Of a DNA stretch of 64,000 nt, positions 1-10,241 are shown one piece after another (within the stretch, counting starts at the first letter, position 1; each line of letters begins with the position of its first letter). Source of the stretch: Paramacrobiotus metropolitanus (taxonomy: Eukaryota > Tardigrada > Eutardigrada > Parachela > Macrobiotidae); assembly GCF_019649055.1 (NCBI RefSeq), contig NW_026570337.1:1-64000 (forward strand), given 5' to 3'. Position numbers and translations under genes: made by a program. The notes under the pieces are model-generated. The model was not told the DNA's origin. It made no database searches and was given only the letters and a program-made list of their open reading frames with translations.

Positions 1-81
1 CTGCCATCCTGAAGGAAATGTCATCAGATGGTCGGAGGGGATACCATATCGAGGTAGGCGGTCTGCCGGCGCCATACCAGG

Positions 82-348
82 CTAGCATCCGCTCGCACCC
101 AGCACTCGACGCGCGCCGACGTGTGCAGGTGCACGCGGTAGCGGCGCTGGGGACTGGTCGCTCAAACAACAGATGATTTTGTCACTGTCCGGGTGGTGCG
201 TCGCTTCCTTCACGATTCGGTCTACTGTGGGCCAAACAAGCAATTCACATGAGGCGGCCGTCCATGAAGAGTAGCCCGCCGAGAGCAAGAAACAAGCCAC
301 AAGGAAGATGATTGCAGCGTACCGAAATCGACAGCAGGACGTGTCCAT
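82..348 (-). CDS. putative secreted protein, first exon or broken gene
   Basis: The ORF opens with a clear signal peptide: a short basic start, then a hydrophobic stretch (AAIIFLVACFLLSAG), then small residues. The first half after it, with Cys and charged residues, looks like real protein. The last 30 residues are Ala/Pro/Arg-rich and look out of frame. A neighbouring frame downstream (about 175 down to 25) reads more naturally, with RYRVHLHTSARVECW, and ends at its own stop, so a 1-nt slip or a splice near 175 is likely. No family recognised. Confidence 0.35.
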   Translation of the reverse strand: MDTSCCRFRYAAIIFLVACFLLSAGYSSWTAASCELLVWPTVDRIVKEATHHPDSDKIICCLSDQSPAPLPRAPAHVGARRVLGASGC

Positions 349-798
349 CGAAGCTGCATTTTGTTATCAGGAAAGGTCGACATACAGTTATAATGACACT
401 GTGAAGAATTTCGAAAAATTTCGGACACGTATGCAGATAGATGATGTTTACCGTGTGGAAAATGTTGAGCGATCCTGTACGCAGCCATGCACGTGTACAA
501 AATTTTTATGTACTGTACATGAAAAGTAATCGATGCAACAGGAATCGATGTTGCCGTGTAACATTAACCCAAAAACTGAACGCCTATAGTACAATCAAAT
601 CAGTTAGTTCGCATGGTGATCACATAACTTATATTGCACCCATACCGAAACCAGAACTTAGTTAACTGATCTATGATGGGAGAGTAAGTACATTTCGCAT
701 TCATCCGGGACTTTATTAAGACTGCCGTGGCCAACGACTTTATTGCACTCAACAATAATCAATATCTTAACGAGCAATTCTCCTACGAATAATTCCTA

Positions 799-2271
799 TT
801 ACAAATTGAAATCGGACAGCACTCCAACAAGCAGTGCTTTCTTGGATGGCTGCCGCCGGCTCCGGATCCACAGCCTGGCCGGCTCGGTGTCCTGGGGAAT
901 GCTTCTGCCTTCTCAGCCAGGTTCGGGACCGTCGAGATTTCTGTGGGAATTAAGCACGATTGAAGTGTCATCTATCGCTGTATGTAGACGCAGACGGCCG
1001 TTAAAATATCTATGTGCCATTCGAACGGGAATTCGAACAGATGGGCATTCGAACAGATCGATTGAACGGCGATACCGGCTAACAGGATTCCAATCCAGGG
1101 ACATTGGCAAGTCACCATCTTGGCGCCGGTTGATGTAACGGTCATACTTTAAGATCTGCAATAACATAAGTCATTTTGTTGTCTTAACAGAAGCCATTTC
1201 AATCGCAAATATGTACATAGAGTACAGCAGCTCCGAAGTGGAGTTAATGGAGTAGTATATATGTATATAGATCGGGTTAAACTCACCCTACGGTGGGCAT
1301 CATTAGCATAGTGTAATACAAGGCGTCAGGCGCGCTGCGCACATCCGTTCCACCTTGATCTTTTTCAAAGTATAATATAAAGGCGGAAAACAGAAGGTGT
1401 GCCATGTGCAGCAAGAACGCTATAATACACAGATCCGTCCGGCAGCTTTGCCAGATCCATACAATGAGTTTCAACGTCTCCGAATCGCAACGGAACATCA
1501 CGATGCGAAACCTGCGCAATAAGCGCAACGCCACGAATATCCCGAAAGCTCGCGGAGGAAATGCAGTTCCCAGCCAATACAGCGTAACGCGCAGGCCGGA
1601 GAACAAAATGGACATCTGCAAAAATAATGTACGTAACGACTATAGGTGTTTTCTTTGACGTTGTGCACTTATGGCTTAATGTATATGCGCATTGGTAATT
1701 GATGTATACAAATTACAGCGTAATACCCTTTCCAAAAGAACCACCATGCAGTATCGATCCGCAGGTGTGGCAATTGGGCGCTGTTATTAGCTGAACGACG
1801 AGAAAGACCGCAGAAAGACCGCTCAGCGCTGCATCCAGGATCAAGAATTCCCGGGGAAACATTTCCCCACAGAGCAGCGGTGTGTCACACGGCCACATTT
1901 CGGCGAAGTGGGCCAGACTGCTTACTGCGGGCGAGGGAAACAGAATGACCCTATCCTGGCACTAACTAATTGGGCTCACATAATACGGATACACTGAACA
2001 CAAGCAGTTTTAATCGTTGTCGAGCAGCTACGCAGTGCACACACGGTACTGGCTAGAATTGTGGCGTCACTCTACCTATAATAACCAGTGACAAGGCATC
2101 GTCCCAGCACTCTTTGCCAGAGATGGTATGGAAGAAATGACGAACCCGGCCGAGCAGATGCCGCCGCGGCGCCGCTGCTTCATCCGTCGGCAAAGCTTGC
2201 CCAGTTTCTCCTGGCTCAACGTCCCTTCCGGACTGCTCGATTTTGCGGTTGCGGGGTGGAGTGGAGGCCAT
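799..2271 (-). CDS. voltage-gated K+ channel-like protein, possibly decayed
   Basis: Minus-strand exons can be read. Exon 1 is 2271-2076 (ATG at 2271, cytosolic N-terminus, start of S1). It splices in phase 1 to exon 2, 1924-1727 (rest of S1, then S2). The third is 1615-1287: S3, an S4-like helix with spaced arginines (FVALRLLRRFRIVMFR), S5, and a pore loop ending DALYYTMLMMPTVG at a GTGAGT donor. This order matches the Kv/KCNQ channel core, which conducts K+ across the plasma membrane. Oddities: the selectivity filter should continue TVGYGD, but no downstream exon with YGD was found. An in-phase exon at 904-799 ends in a stop but lacks it. The exon 2 to exon 3 phases also disagree. Either a 1-nt error, a missed exon, or a pseudogene. 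Confidence 0.5.
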
Positions 2272-3096
2272 CGAGGTCAGCTCGTCGAATAAATTTGCGC
2301 AGCTTCCGGTCACGATGGACAACGGAAACGGCCGGCTTGGTAGAAACGTAAAATATTAGGACCGGAAAATCGCGTAATCACAGAGTATTCACTGAACCGG
2401 TATTCACGGAAATCTGGCGTCGGGATTGTACGGGGATGTAAATACAGCTTTGCATCCTGGTTGGACAACTTTTTTAAAATGTGTTGGAAAACAATCAATG
2501 GGGTGGATAGCGGGATTGTTGGGGAGGCAGACGCATCCAAACCCAGAACGGAATATGTCTTGATGTGTCGGCTGCGGATTCCGCTGTCGTTATATGTACT
2601 TGTCAGAGTGGTGCATCAACCATGACGATTCCTTGCCCGTAAGGTACACTACAGAGTACAGATAATATTGAGATATACTGCACGGAGAACAGGATCGATG
2701 GTTGCCCACGTTTGTATTAAAACAATGCTCCTTAAAGTATCTCAACTGGAACAGACAGCATTCATCCGATTAAGTCTGCATACAGATACACTATTCCCAT
2801 CAGCAAGGGCGTACCGTACGAGCTTACGGATGTTCGGTGTGGAGATGCGTCATTTTTGCAGCGTTTAACGGTTGCTGACGCTTCCAACCGTGACTCTCGC
2901 CAGCAGTAGACAAAAGGCACGCCCTTGCTGTGGTGGGCCTGTCCTGTACAGGTATAATAATAATTATTATTTTTCATTTGTGCTCAACTTATAAAGGCAG
3001 CATTATCTCGACTGAGTGGTTAGTGATGAAGGAGATAATGTGTTTTTTCGAGAGAGGAAGGGCGACGACGACAGCCTCCAGGTGGACGGACGTCAG

Positions 3097-3285
3097 CCAT
3101 CTAAGCAAGGGTGCAATCCGAGGGAAATTGAGAAACGGCTGAAAAAGGCGCCGATGGGGGAATCGAACCCTGGCTACGTCGTTCGATCCGCGTAGGCAGT
3201 ACAGTACCACTGCCCTACGGCGCAATACGTCGAAATCTTTTGAAAGATTTTGTCGCTTTACGTGAGCCGCTTCTCCGCTCACACC
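3097..3285 (-). repeat. tRNA-like Pol III repeat, copy 1
   Basis: On the minus strand the core resembles a tRNA: 5' GCGCCG pairs with 3' CGGCGC, there is a D-arm-like GCAGTGGTAC (A box), and a B box GGTTCGATTCC (plus-strand 3158-3169). A run of five T follows the body, as at a Pol III terminator. The flanks, from CCATCTAAGC to the GTGAGCCGCTTCTC side, are also shared with the second copy at 3466-3648. The anticodon arm does not fold in the standard register, so this is probably a tRNA-derived repeat rather than a working tRNA. Confidence 0.6.
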
Positions 3286-3465
3286 CCCTTTGCAGCTTTC
3301 GCTACGCCCTCGTAGCGAGACTAAGCGATCCTTCAAGCGGCGGCTCCGGCTCACCGCATCCTCCATTCGTTTCAGCATTTTATTCGTTCTTGCTCTGTTC
3401 CTCCCGTTCGAGGTTAGCACACCAGTCTCATAGGCGAAGTGGACGTACCGAACCTTGATCTGCTA

Positions 3466-3648
3466 CCATCTAAGCAGGGCGAGATCCGAGGGAAACCGAA
3501 ACGCGGCTAAAAAAGGCGCCGATGGGGGAATCGAACCCCGGCTGCGTTGTTAGATTCGCGTAGGCGGTACCACTGCACCACGGCGCAATACGTTGAAATC
3601 CTTCGAAAGACTTTGTCGCTGTACGTGAGCCGCTTCTCGCTTCACAGC
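3466..3648 (-). repeat. tRNA-like Pol III repeat, copy 2
   Basis: Second copy of the unit at 3097-3285, in the same orientation. Its tRNA-like body has the right spacing from D arm to T arm and is followed by six T on the minus strand, but positions 27-43 do not form an anticodon stem. The sequence between the two copies (about 3286-3465) is not part of the repeat. Confidence 0.6.
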
Positions 3649-4623
3649 CAGATCACGTGACCGTCATCTCGGTCACGTGATTAACGACGGCGTAAGCGAC
3701 TGACTGTTCAGCAGATTGGCCTTTCTTCGTCCAGCTGCCGGTTATGCTGTTGACAGCATTCGTATGCTTTCAACACCGGCAGTTAACGAACGCATAGAGA
3801 GTACCGAAAAAGCAGCACAACCGGAAACCGTAAAACTTTACTGTACCCATCGCTGTAAAATAACACGACGAATGTCATTTAGCTATTGGCATTCATGACA
3901 AAGCAAATTGAGAAACCTGATCTTTATAATAATATTTTGCAGAGCGGATTAGCGGATTCTGATTCCGCGGAATCCGCCACACGGTGCCGATTCAAAAAGT
4001 TAATTATTGTTTGCCGGATTTAGAGGATCAAAACCCTTCTGCAAAACTGTTCTTGTCATCAATTCAATTCAGCCCTGTAGGGACATTTTTAATACGTTGC
4101 GTGATTTTTGGCACATACAAGGATGGTATTTTCTCGGGACGCGTTTGATCCGAACGGCGTATTCGCCGAGATGGTGTGCATTTCGTGCCGGTAATGTACT
4201 TAACAGAAAGTCTCTACTTTTCCTGTTCCGCAGTCGATAACTATTGGAGCGCACGCCGGAAATTAAGTAACCCAAAGGCCGTTAATACAGCATACATCCC
4301 GGGATGGCATTGCATACCGGTGCAACGCGAATGCTCCAGCGGGAAATTATTATTTTCTTAACCATGATGGAGGAAATGAATCTGCGCACACTGCAGTAAT
4401 GTTGCCAATATCACAAGCATGCAGATTTATAACGATCTTGCATGACTCGTCTTCCAGTTGCGATTATTCTCGTTGCTTATCTCGATTGAAAGATATCTGC
4501 CTACGTTGGCCAAGATTCCGCCATTTCAGAATATAAGGCACTGAAATCTTTTTACAGCTTGTTAAATAGTGGCTTCGATGGCTTTTCGTCTCTTTCTCCA
4601 TGTTGATAGCCACGAAAGGCTTG
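3649..4623. other. no gene seen
   Basis: Only short ORFs without recognisable domains. An 8-bp palindromic stem GCGGATTC/GAATCCGC lies near 3950-3975. Nothing else supported. Confidence 0.4.
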
Positions 4624-4679
4624 CGTCGGCCACGTCTTCAAAACCTTCTTCGATGAAGATTTTGAAGACGTGGACGACG
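4624..4679. other. strong perfect hairpin
   Basis: An inverted repeat in which CGTCG, one mismatch, then CCACGTCTTCAAAA on the left pairs exactly with TTTTGAAGACGTGG, one mismatch, CGACG on the right. The loop of about 16 nt can itself pair (TCTTC/GAAGA). It could be a small-RNA precursor or the core of a decayed palindromic element; no coding potential in it. Confidence 0.55.
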
Positions 4680-5193
4680 TCAGCCAGTATTCGTCGAAAA
4701 AATACGGAATCTAAGCTATTAGAAGTGTAAAATGACATCTGTCATCACCTACGCCGACGGCAATGATAATTCCATACTGTGTTATTAGTAAACTGCACAG
4801 TACATGCATTATTACGAAACGGCATACTGCGTTCGGTTGATACACAATCTGTCGTTAATCTAACCTAAAACATCTGACATCGGCTCATTTCATGTTGGAT
4901 GCAGTGCAGAGTAAACTCCATGCAACTGTGGCACTCACTTTGCAGTATGGGCACACTGAAGTGCTGTTTGAAAAAAATCCGTATAACGTCCTAAGCGTTA
5001 TCCGTACAATTTCCTACCCGAAAATGCACAGGGGTCGCTGAAGAGCAAGGCTCCGAGCTTTTCCACAACTGCGGGATAAAAATATCCGTTCCTTAGAAAA
5101 GATGGCTTCCGATATTTGAAACTCTCTGTCAGTGAAGAAGGCATTGCCTTCTCATGCTTCCGCAGACATGCGATTCTGCCACCGCATGCCAAC

Positions 5194-5734
5194 CAGAGCT
5201 GGTCCGATACGAATTTTTCGTCACCGCTACGATACCGCTCCGATATTTCAACTGTCCGATACGATTCCGATACCGCTACGATTTTGCACAGAATTTCCGA
5301 TACGATAAATCCGATATTCCGATAAAAAAAGAAAATTTTTAAGTAAAAATTCGCACTGGCCGGCATTTACCGGCGCATACCGAGAAACCGAATTTACGAT
5401 TTTTTAAAATTACCGGTAGTCTATTGGCTGAAATTGCGTTTCAACGATTTTTTTTGCGGTTTTTAGTAAGGCATCAGCCTAAAAATTTACGTTTTGTCTC
5501 ACTTTTTCTTTGAAAATTGAGTCTAAAAGTGTCAAAATAACATTTTTTCGTGCTTATCGGGTGAAAATCCCGCTACGCTAAAGATTTTGTCGCTCCGCCC
5601 GATAAGCAGATTTTCCGATCCGCTACGATACGATACAGAATTTTTCCGATACCGCTTTTTCCGATGAAAACATCGGAATTATCGGAGTTATCGGACATAT
5701 CGGTGGCCTCCGATGACTTATCGGACCAGCTCTG
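5194..5734. mobile_element. hAT-type MITE, 541 bp
   Basis: Perfect 16-bp terminal inverted repeats CAGAGCTGGTCCGATA (5194-5209) and its complement (5719-5734). Directly outside both ends is the 8-bp duplication ATGCCAAC (5186-5193 and 5735-5742). An 8-bp target duplication with CAGRG-type ends is the hallmark of hAT elements. The interior is rich in repeated TCCGATA/CCGCTACGAT words in both orientations and has no transposase ORF, so it is non-autonomous. Perfect ends and duplications suggest a fairly young insertion. Confidence 0.9.
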
Positions 5735-5947
5735 ATGCCAACCTGTGCTTCGCGTCTGCTCCCTTCGCGATGCAGCGGTTGCCAAGCGGACGGTAGTTTG
5801 ATAAATTATCTTGGCCTTCAAACGTTTTTGTGCGTGAATGGGTGTACTGATCCATCTTGGAAACTGTTGTTTTACCGTTGTTACTTTAGATGTAATAAAG
5901 AATGTAGTGTTAACCTGAATGTATCCCATGTCATTTGTCTCAGCTTA

Positions 5948-6172
5948 AAAGGAGGCGCAGCCTCGTAACGAAGGACAACAACCTAAACTAAACTGAACTG
6001 TGTTTTCCTGCGTGCTTTGTATAGCTTTGAAATAACTTTCATGTTTTCGTGTTGCCATTTAGCGATATTGTTGTTACACTCTGTTTCTTTCTCTACTGTC
6101 TGAAGCCTAGAGGGGGCAACCGCTCCGTTGCAAGGACAATAAACTTCACTTCACTTCACTTCACTTCACTAG
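5948..6172 (+). repeat. two retroposon-like 3' tails with short tandem repeats
   Basis: Two similar tracts: an AAAGGAGGCGCAGCCTCGTAACGAAGGACAA-type block cut by AACTAAACT repeats (about 5948-5998), and a related AGAGGGGGCAACCGCTCCGTTGCAAGGACAATAA-type block followed by about five ACTTC repeats (6110-6170). This looks like 3' ends of non-LTR retroposons with simple-repeat tails, but no RT ORF is attached. A weaker match to the second block lies near 16,096-16,132. Confidence 0.35.
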
Positions 6173-6644
6173 CAGTCGCCACCGAATCTTTTAATGTGCG
6201 TTGATGGCGCGGCCGCAGCGGAATAACAGGAAGAAGGCGCCGTTGCGTAGCCCTTTAGGTTCGCTTATAACGCGCTGTGCTTGAAGTGATTGGGATAGGT
6301 CTGCGTGCATTTGACATTCTTCATCTGTGATATTTTTTACACTGAAATCCAAAATGCATATCCCAGCCCGATTTGCCGGCCTTCAATGGAATGGACCGAA
6401 TGCCGACACGAGCGGCAAACGGCGTTCTCTGATTTAGATCCTCACGTACACAAATTTTGTGGACCTTCTTATTCAATACTGAATTTTAATAATAATCATT
6501 TAAACCTACGAAACTATTTTACTCCGTCAGCTCATAAAGCATCCTTTAAGTTTTGTTTATTTGCATGGTATTACACAGCTGACACGCTTTTTCGAAATAG
6601 TACAGGGTAAAAAATTTATTATTAATACGTAGTTTATTGAAGCA

Positions 6645-7565
6645 TTATTGATATAATGAAGGTAAACACAGCGGTGCATTAACGCTATAACTGGTAAAAT
6701 TCTTATAGCTCAACACGGCGTCCTTGCCGGTCTTGGCGCAGTCGAAAGGGATAAGCAGGTCTCCGAGGCGCTCCGGCGGACTACCCTCGTCGCCGTAGAC
6801 GAAGATCTCCTTAGACGCTTTCGGCTGGATGAGCGTTGGTCGGCGTTGATATAATCTTCGCAGCCAGGCGAATTCGCAGCTGCAGTGCAGCGCCCGCACC
6901 CACGGCATTCGGTCTCCAGCAGTGTCCGCCATGTCAAAGATCATCTGCCCGCTGGGCGTCAGCGTCCCCGGGTCCGCCCACTGGAGGTAGTCCGCTTCCA
7001 GCGATAGCACAGCGAGATGCGGCAGCGGAGCGAAGAAATTCGGGTTGACGCCGGCGAACGTGTTGACGATGGCCAGTTTGAGGATGCGGAGTTGGGGGAG
7101 GTTCCGGAAGGTGGAGGCCTGCAGCCGGATGTCTGTGCAGCGCTGAACAGAGAGATACAATAGATTCGGTAAACGGAGGTTGTCCAGGAATCCCACCGGA
7201 AGTGGTGTGTAGTCGTGTAGTTCCAGGATGATCAGGTTTTGCCGGATGGGAGCGAGCGGGGCGAGGGGAGAGTTCCAGCGGACGTTCTCCAGCCGGAACT
7301 TAACCGGTTTGCTCAGGTTGAAGGAAGCAAAACGCTGGGTGAAGGTCTGCAGTGCCTCGGGCGTGGCGTTGTCGCAGTCAAAGTTGGCGATGCTGTCCGT
7401 GGGCTCGGTGTACTCGTTGGGGTAGCAATTGCGCACCAGGTTCCACAGCTGCTCGTGCTGGGCCTCCGTGAAGTTGTCCATGCGGAAGACCGGCAATGTC
7501 GACGACCAGGCTGGAGCGCCCAAGCTCAGGATAACAAATAAGTAAGCTATCCAACATCTGACCAT
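6645..7565 (-). CDS. secreted leucine-rich-repeat protein, paralog 1
   Basis: A single exon of 306 codons from the ATG at 7565. Residues 1-22 are a signal peptide (MVRCWIAYLFVILSLGAPAWSS). The mature protein has LRR-type units, such as LPNLLYLSVQ..., LPQLRILKLA and LPHLAVLSLEADY (about residues 125-195). A Cys-rich cap follows (CSCEFAWLRRLY ... FDCAKTGKDAV), like an LRR C-terminal capping module. So it is an extracellular protein that probably binds other proteins; its ligand cannot be read from sequence. The gene at 8383-9294 is a clear tandem duplicate on the same strand. A TATA box lies 108 bp upstream of the ATG. No exact family name recognised. Confidence 0.85.
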   Translation of the reverse strand: MVRCWIAYLFVILSLGAPAWSSTLPVFRMDNFTEAQHEQLWNLVRNCYPNEYTEPTDSIANFDCDNATPEALQTFTQRFASFNLSKPVKFRLENVRWNSPLAPLAPIRQNLIILELHDYTPLPVGFLDNLRLPNLLYLSVQRCTDIRLQASTFRNLPQLRILKLAIVNTFAGVNPNFFAPLPHLAVLSLEADYLQWADPGTLTPSGQMIFDMADTAGDRMPWVRALHCSCEFAWLRRLYQRRPTLIQPKASKEIFVYGDEGSPPERLGDLLIPFDCAKTGKDAVLSYKNFTSYSVNAPLCLPSLYQ

Positions 7566-7672
7566 TTTAAAGCGTTTCTCAAAACATAAATTTGTAAAAA
7601 CGCGTCGACGGATTTATTAGGCAGCGGCGCATTAAACACCCTAATTCCGCACTCCTTTAACAGACTGCCTGT

Positions 7673-7680
7673 CTTTTATA
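7673..7680 (-). promoter_or_regulatory. TATA box of LRR paralog 1
   Basis: TATAAAAG on the minus strand, 108 bp upstream of the ATG at 7565. The paralog has the same motif at the same distance, which supports both as core promoters. Confidence 0.6.
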
Positions 7681-8382
7681 TGCACAGCCGTATATTGTGC
7701 TGCTTATGCCTTATCAGCATTTTTCTTGGCTGCTAAATGCAATGCTGTCAGTTAGTCAGAAATGCCGGCTAATCGCGATGAGCAAGGTGCGTACTGCGTA
7801 CCAGACTTCTAATGTTGTATACAGTTTATTTGCACAGCCAAGTACCAGTCACTAAGTCGGCAGATTTTCCACAACATTGGCACTTATAGTACCGGAAGTA
7901 CAACCAACAAAAGAAAGTCGGCTGAATATGCGTGCTGAAATTTACTTGCCAGTCTGATTAAGTGTCATGAAGAATAACTGCGGTTTCTATTGATACACAA
8001 TGTACGCGAGACTGTTTAGGAATTGCGATAATAGTATAATGGAGAATCATTGTCGCTTATCGCTTGCCATTTTGCAGCCTACCATCATTCAGTACAACAC
8101 TGTTCGTTCCCTTTTCAAAGAACTTGCTTGCCTGGTTAGCAAACGCTACCGATTATCCAGGCACCGGAGCATAAATTTGCCTGGAACGCTGACTTAATTA
8201 CTAGCTTTCGCGATATTGTAGGAAAGGTCAAACTGCTAGGAGCTGCACAACGCACAACGGTCTCTTCAATCAACTCACTATATTGTACATCAATTGTGTC
8301 CGTAATTATTAATTGTCGTCAATCTGGTAAAGGTTTCTATATCCGTTTAAGTTTCCCAAAAGAAGCTTTATAGAGCAGTTAA
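7681..8382. other. spacer between the tandem LRR genes
   Basis: AT-rich DNA with no supported gene. It holds upstream sequence of paralog 1 and the 3' flank of paralog 2. Confidence 0.4.
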
Positions 8383-9294
8383 CTAGCACTGCGGCACATG
8401 CTGGCTGTAGCGCCGCTCCTTCTTATAATCCAGGACGGCGTCCTTCCCGGTTTTGGCGCAGTCGAAGGGGATGAAAAGGTCACCCGCCTGTTCCATGTAG
8501 CTGCCGGCGTCGTTGCCGTACACGAAGACCTCTTTATACGCTTTCGGCTGAATCAGCTGCGGCCGTTCCCGATACAACCGGCGCAGCCAAACATACTGGC
8601 AGCCGCAGTGCAGCGCTCGGACATACGGCATCCGGTCGCCGACGTCCATGGTGCGCGGGCGCAGGTCGAAGCGCATCTGGCCGTTCTCCGTCAGCGTGTC
8701 CGCATCCCAAAACTCCCGGTAATCCGCCTCCAGCGACAGGACCACCAAATCCGGGAGGCGCGCCACAAAATCGGATTCCAGGCCGACGACGCTGTTGGCG
8801 ATGGCGATTTTGAGGATCCGTAATCGCGGGGTGTGCTGGAAGGCTCCGCGGGGCACGGAGACGTTGGTGCTCATCTGTACGGACAAGTACAGAAGGTTGG
8901 GCAGGCGGAGGTCGACGAAGAAGTTGACGGGAAGCGGGTCGTACTCTTGGAGGTCCAGGAGGACCACGTGGTGGCGAATAGGGAAGAGGGGGTCCCGCGG
9001 GGCGCTCCAGGAGACGTTCTCCAGCCGCAGTTTGACCGGTTTACTCAGGTTGAAGGCGGCGAAGCGCTGGCCGAACGCCTGGAGCGACGCTGGTGACGCT
9101 GGATAGACACACTCAAAGGAGCTCATGTTGTCGATGGGCGTGGCGTACTCGGTGTGGCTGCAGCTGGGCACGGCCTCCCACAGCTCTTCGAACTGCTCCT
9201 CGGTGTACATATCCATGCGGAAGACTGGCTGCGGCAACGCAGCGCAATAGCCCAGCAATACACAGGCTAATACGACTTGCATTAGAACCTTCAT
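8383..9294 (-). CDS. secreted leucine-rich-repeat protein, paralog 2
   Basis: The start is taken at the ATG at 9294, because an in-frame extension upstream has no ATG and would bury the signal peptide MKVLMQVVLACVLLGYCAALPQ. About 303 residues. It aligns end to end with the protein at 6645-7565: the PVFRMD start of the mature chain, the FNLSKPVK(L/F)RLENV block, LPNLLYLSVQ LRR units, the CGCQYVWLRRLY cap and FDCAKTGKDAVL near the end. A tandem duplication on the same strand, 0.8 kb apart. The shared cysteines and Asn-glycosylation-type sites (NLS, NVS) fit an extracellular protein. The C-terminus is shorter than in paralog 1. Confidence 0.85.
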   Translation of the reverse strand: MKVLMQVVLACVLLGYCAALPQPVFRMDMYTEEQFEELWEAVPSCSHTEYATPIDNMSSFECVYPASPASLQAFGQRFAAFNLSKPVKLRLENVSWSAPRDPLFPIRHHVVLLDLQEYDPLPVNFFVDLRLPNLLYLSVQMSTNVSVPRGAFQHTPRLRILKIAIANSVVGLESDFVARLPDLVVLSLEADYREFWDADTLTENGQMRFDLRPRTMDVGDRMPYVRALHCGCQYVWLRRLYRERPQLIQPKAYKEVFVYGNDAGSYMEQAGDLFIPFDCAKTGKDAVLDYKKERRYSQHVPQC

Positions 9295-9401
9295 TTTCAC
9301 CGGTAGTGTGAGCAACAGAAATTTCCACCGGCATAATTTAAAGTCCGACTAAACCGGCAGCGGCAAAGGAGAACGCAGCGCTGTGCGGTTGTTTACCGGT
9401 A

Positions 9402-9408
9402 TTTTATA
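9402..9408 (-). promoter_or_regulatory. TATA box of LRR paralog 2
   Basis: TATAAAA on the minus strand (within CTATAAAATACC), 108 bp upstream of the ATG at 9294, the same spacing as in paralog 1. Confidence 0.6.
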
Positions 9409-9827
9409 GCGGCGGTGAATCGTAGTGTCTTATCAGCAGTAATATCTTAATTGCATGTCTTGCTGTTTCTCAATAAGCCTTGAATAAACAGTATAAATCT
9501 TGTGGCTTTGTCGATTAACGGGAAGCATAATAGCGCTTTTTTTGATTGCGATCAAATCAAAGTGTACCTTTTCTCCCGTGCAACAAGTACACTTATCGCC
9601 CAAATAAATCGGGTTTCATTTAGGGCTATACATACAAATTCAATATCCAGAAAAACCTGCAGAAACAAACTGGTAACAAAATGGCAATAAAAAATTAATT
9701 TAATTCGCCAATATTTGTTGCTGATTTACGACAATTTTCACGGTCTCTCACGTAGCAAATTAGCGGGGCGACAGATGACAATTAAATTGTTAAATCATGG
9801 TGCACCGCTTTATGGGAAATTTGATGC

Positions 9828-10241
9828 TTAAATTGGTCGGCAGCAGTCGCAACGGTCGGGCAGATATTTGGTGTTGCAGTGGCCAGAAAGGAAGCCGCGC
9901 TTGATGCAGTGTCTGTGGCAGCTGTAGTTGGTGGAGAAGGTGCACGTCTTGCTGACCGGCGCGCAGTACATGGCGCCGCGGCCGTAGGGCGACGGTGGTG
10001 GGGGATAACCAGCGCCGTACGCGCCGTACTGCCGCTTCACTAACCGCGACATTGTTGGACTGCCGCCCACGGGGACATCTTCGGCCAGGCACACCACGGC
10101 GATCTACAATATTACCGGAACAAGAAATAAACTCAAGTTGTTCGTAATAATATTATAGGTACAATTAACAGCAAGTAAACTGATATTAACACTGACCGTT
10201 AAAATAATCAGGCATAGGATGCCGTATACATGTCGATCCAT
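9828..10241 (-). CDS. prepro cysteine-rich secreted peptide, defensin-like
   Basis: Two exons, 10241-10197 and 10103-9828, joined in phase 0 across a 93-bp intron (GTCAGT donor, TTGTAG acceptor), give 106 residues. Exon 1 plus the start of exon 2 form a signal peptide (MDRHVYGILCLIILTIAVVC). A short propeptide ends in the dibasic site LVKR. The mature part begins QYGAYGAGYPPPPSPYGRG and then has eight cysteines ending in CDCC, spaced roughly as in small disulfide-rich defensin or toxin-like folds. This architecture is that of a processed secreted peptide, antimicrobial or signalling. Which of these it is cannot be told from sequence. The join restores a signal peptide that neither exon has alone, which supports the model. 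Confidence 0.75.
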
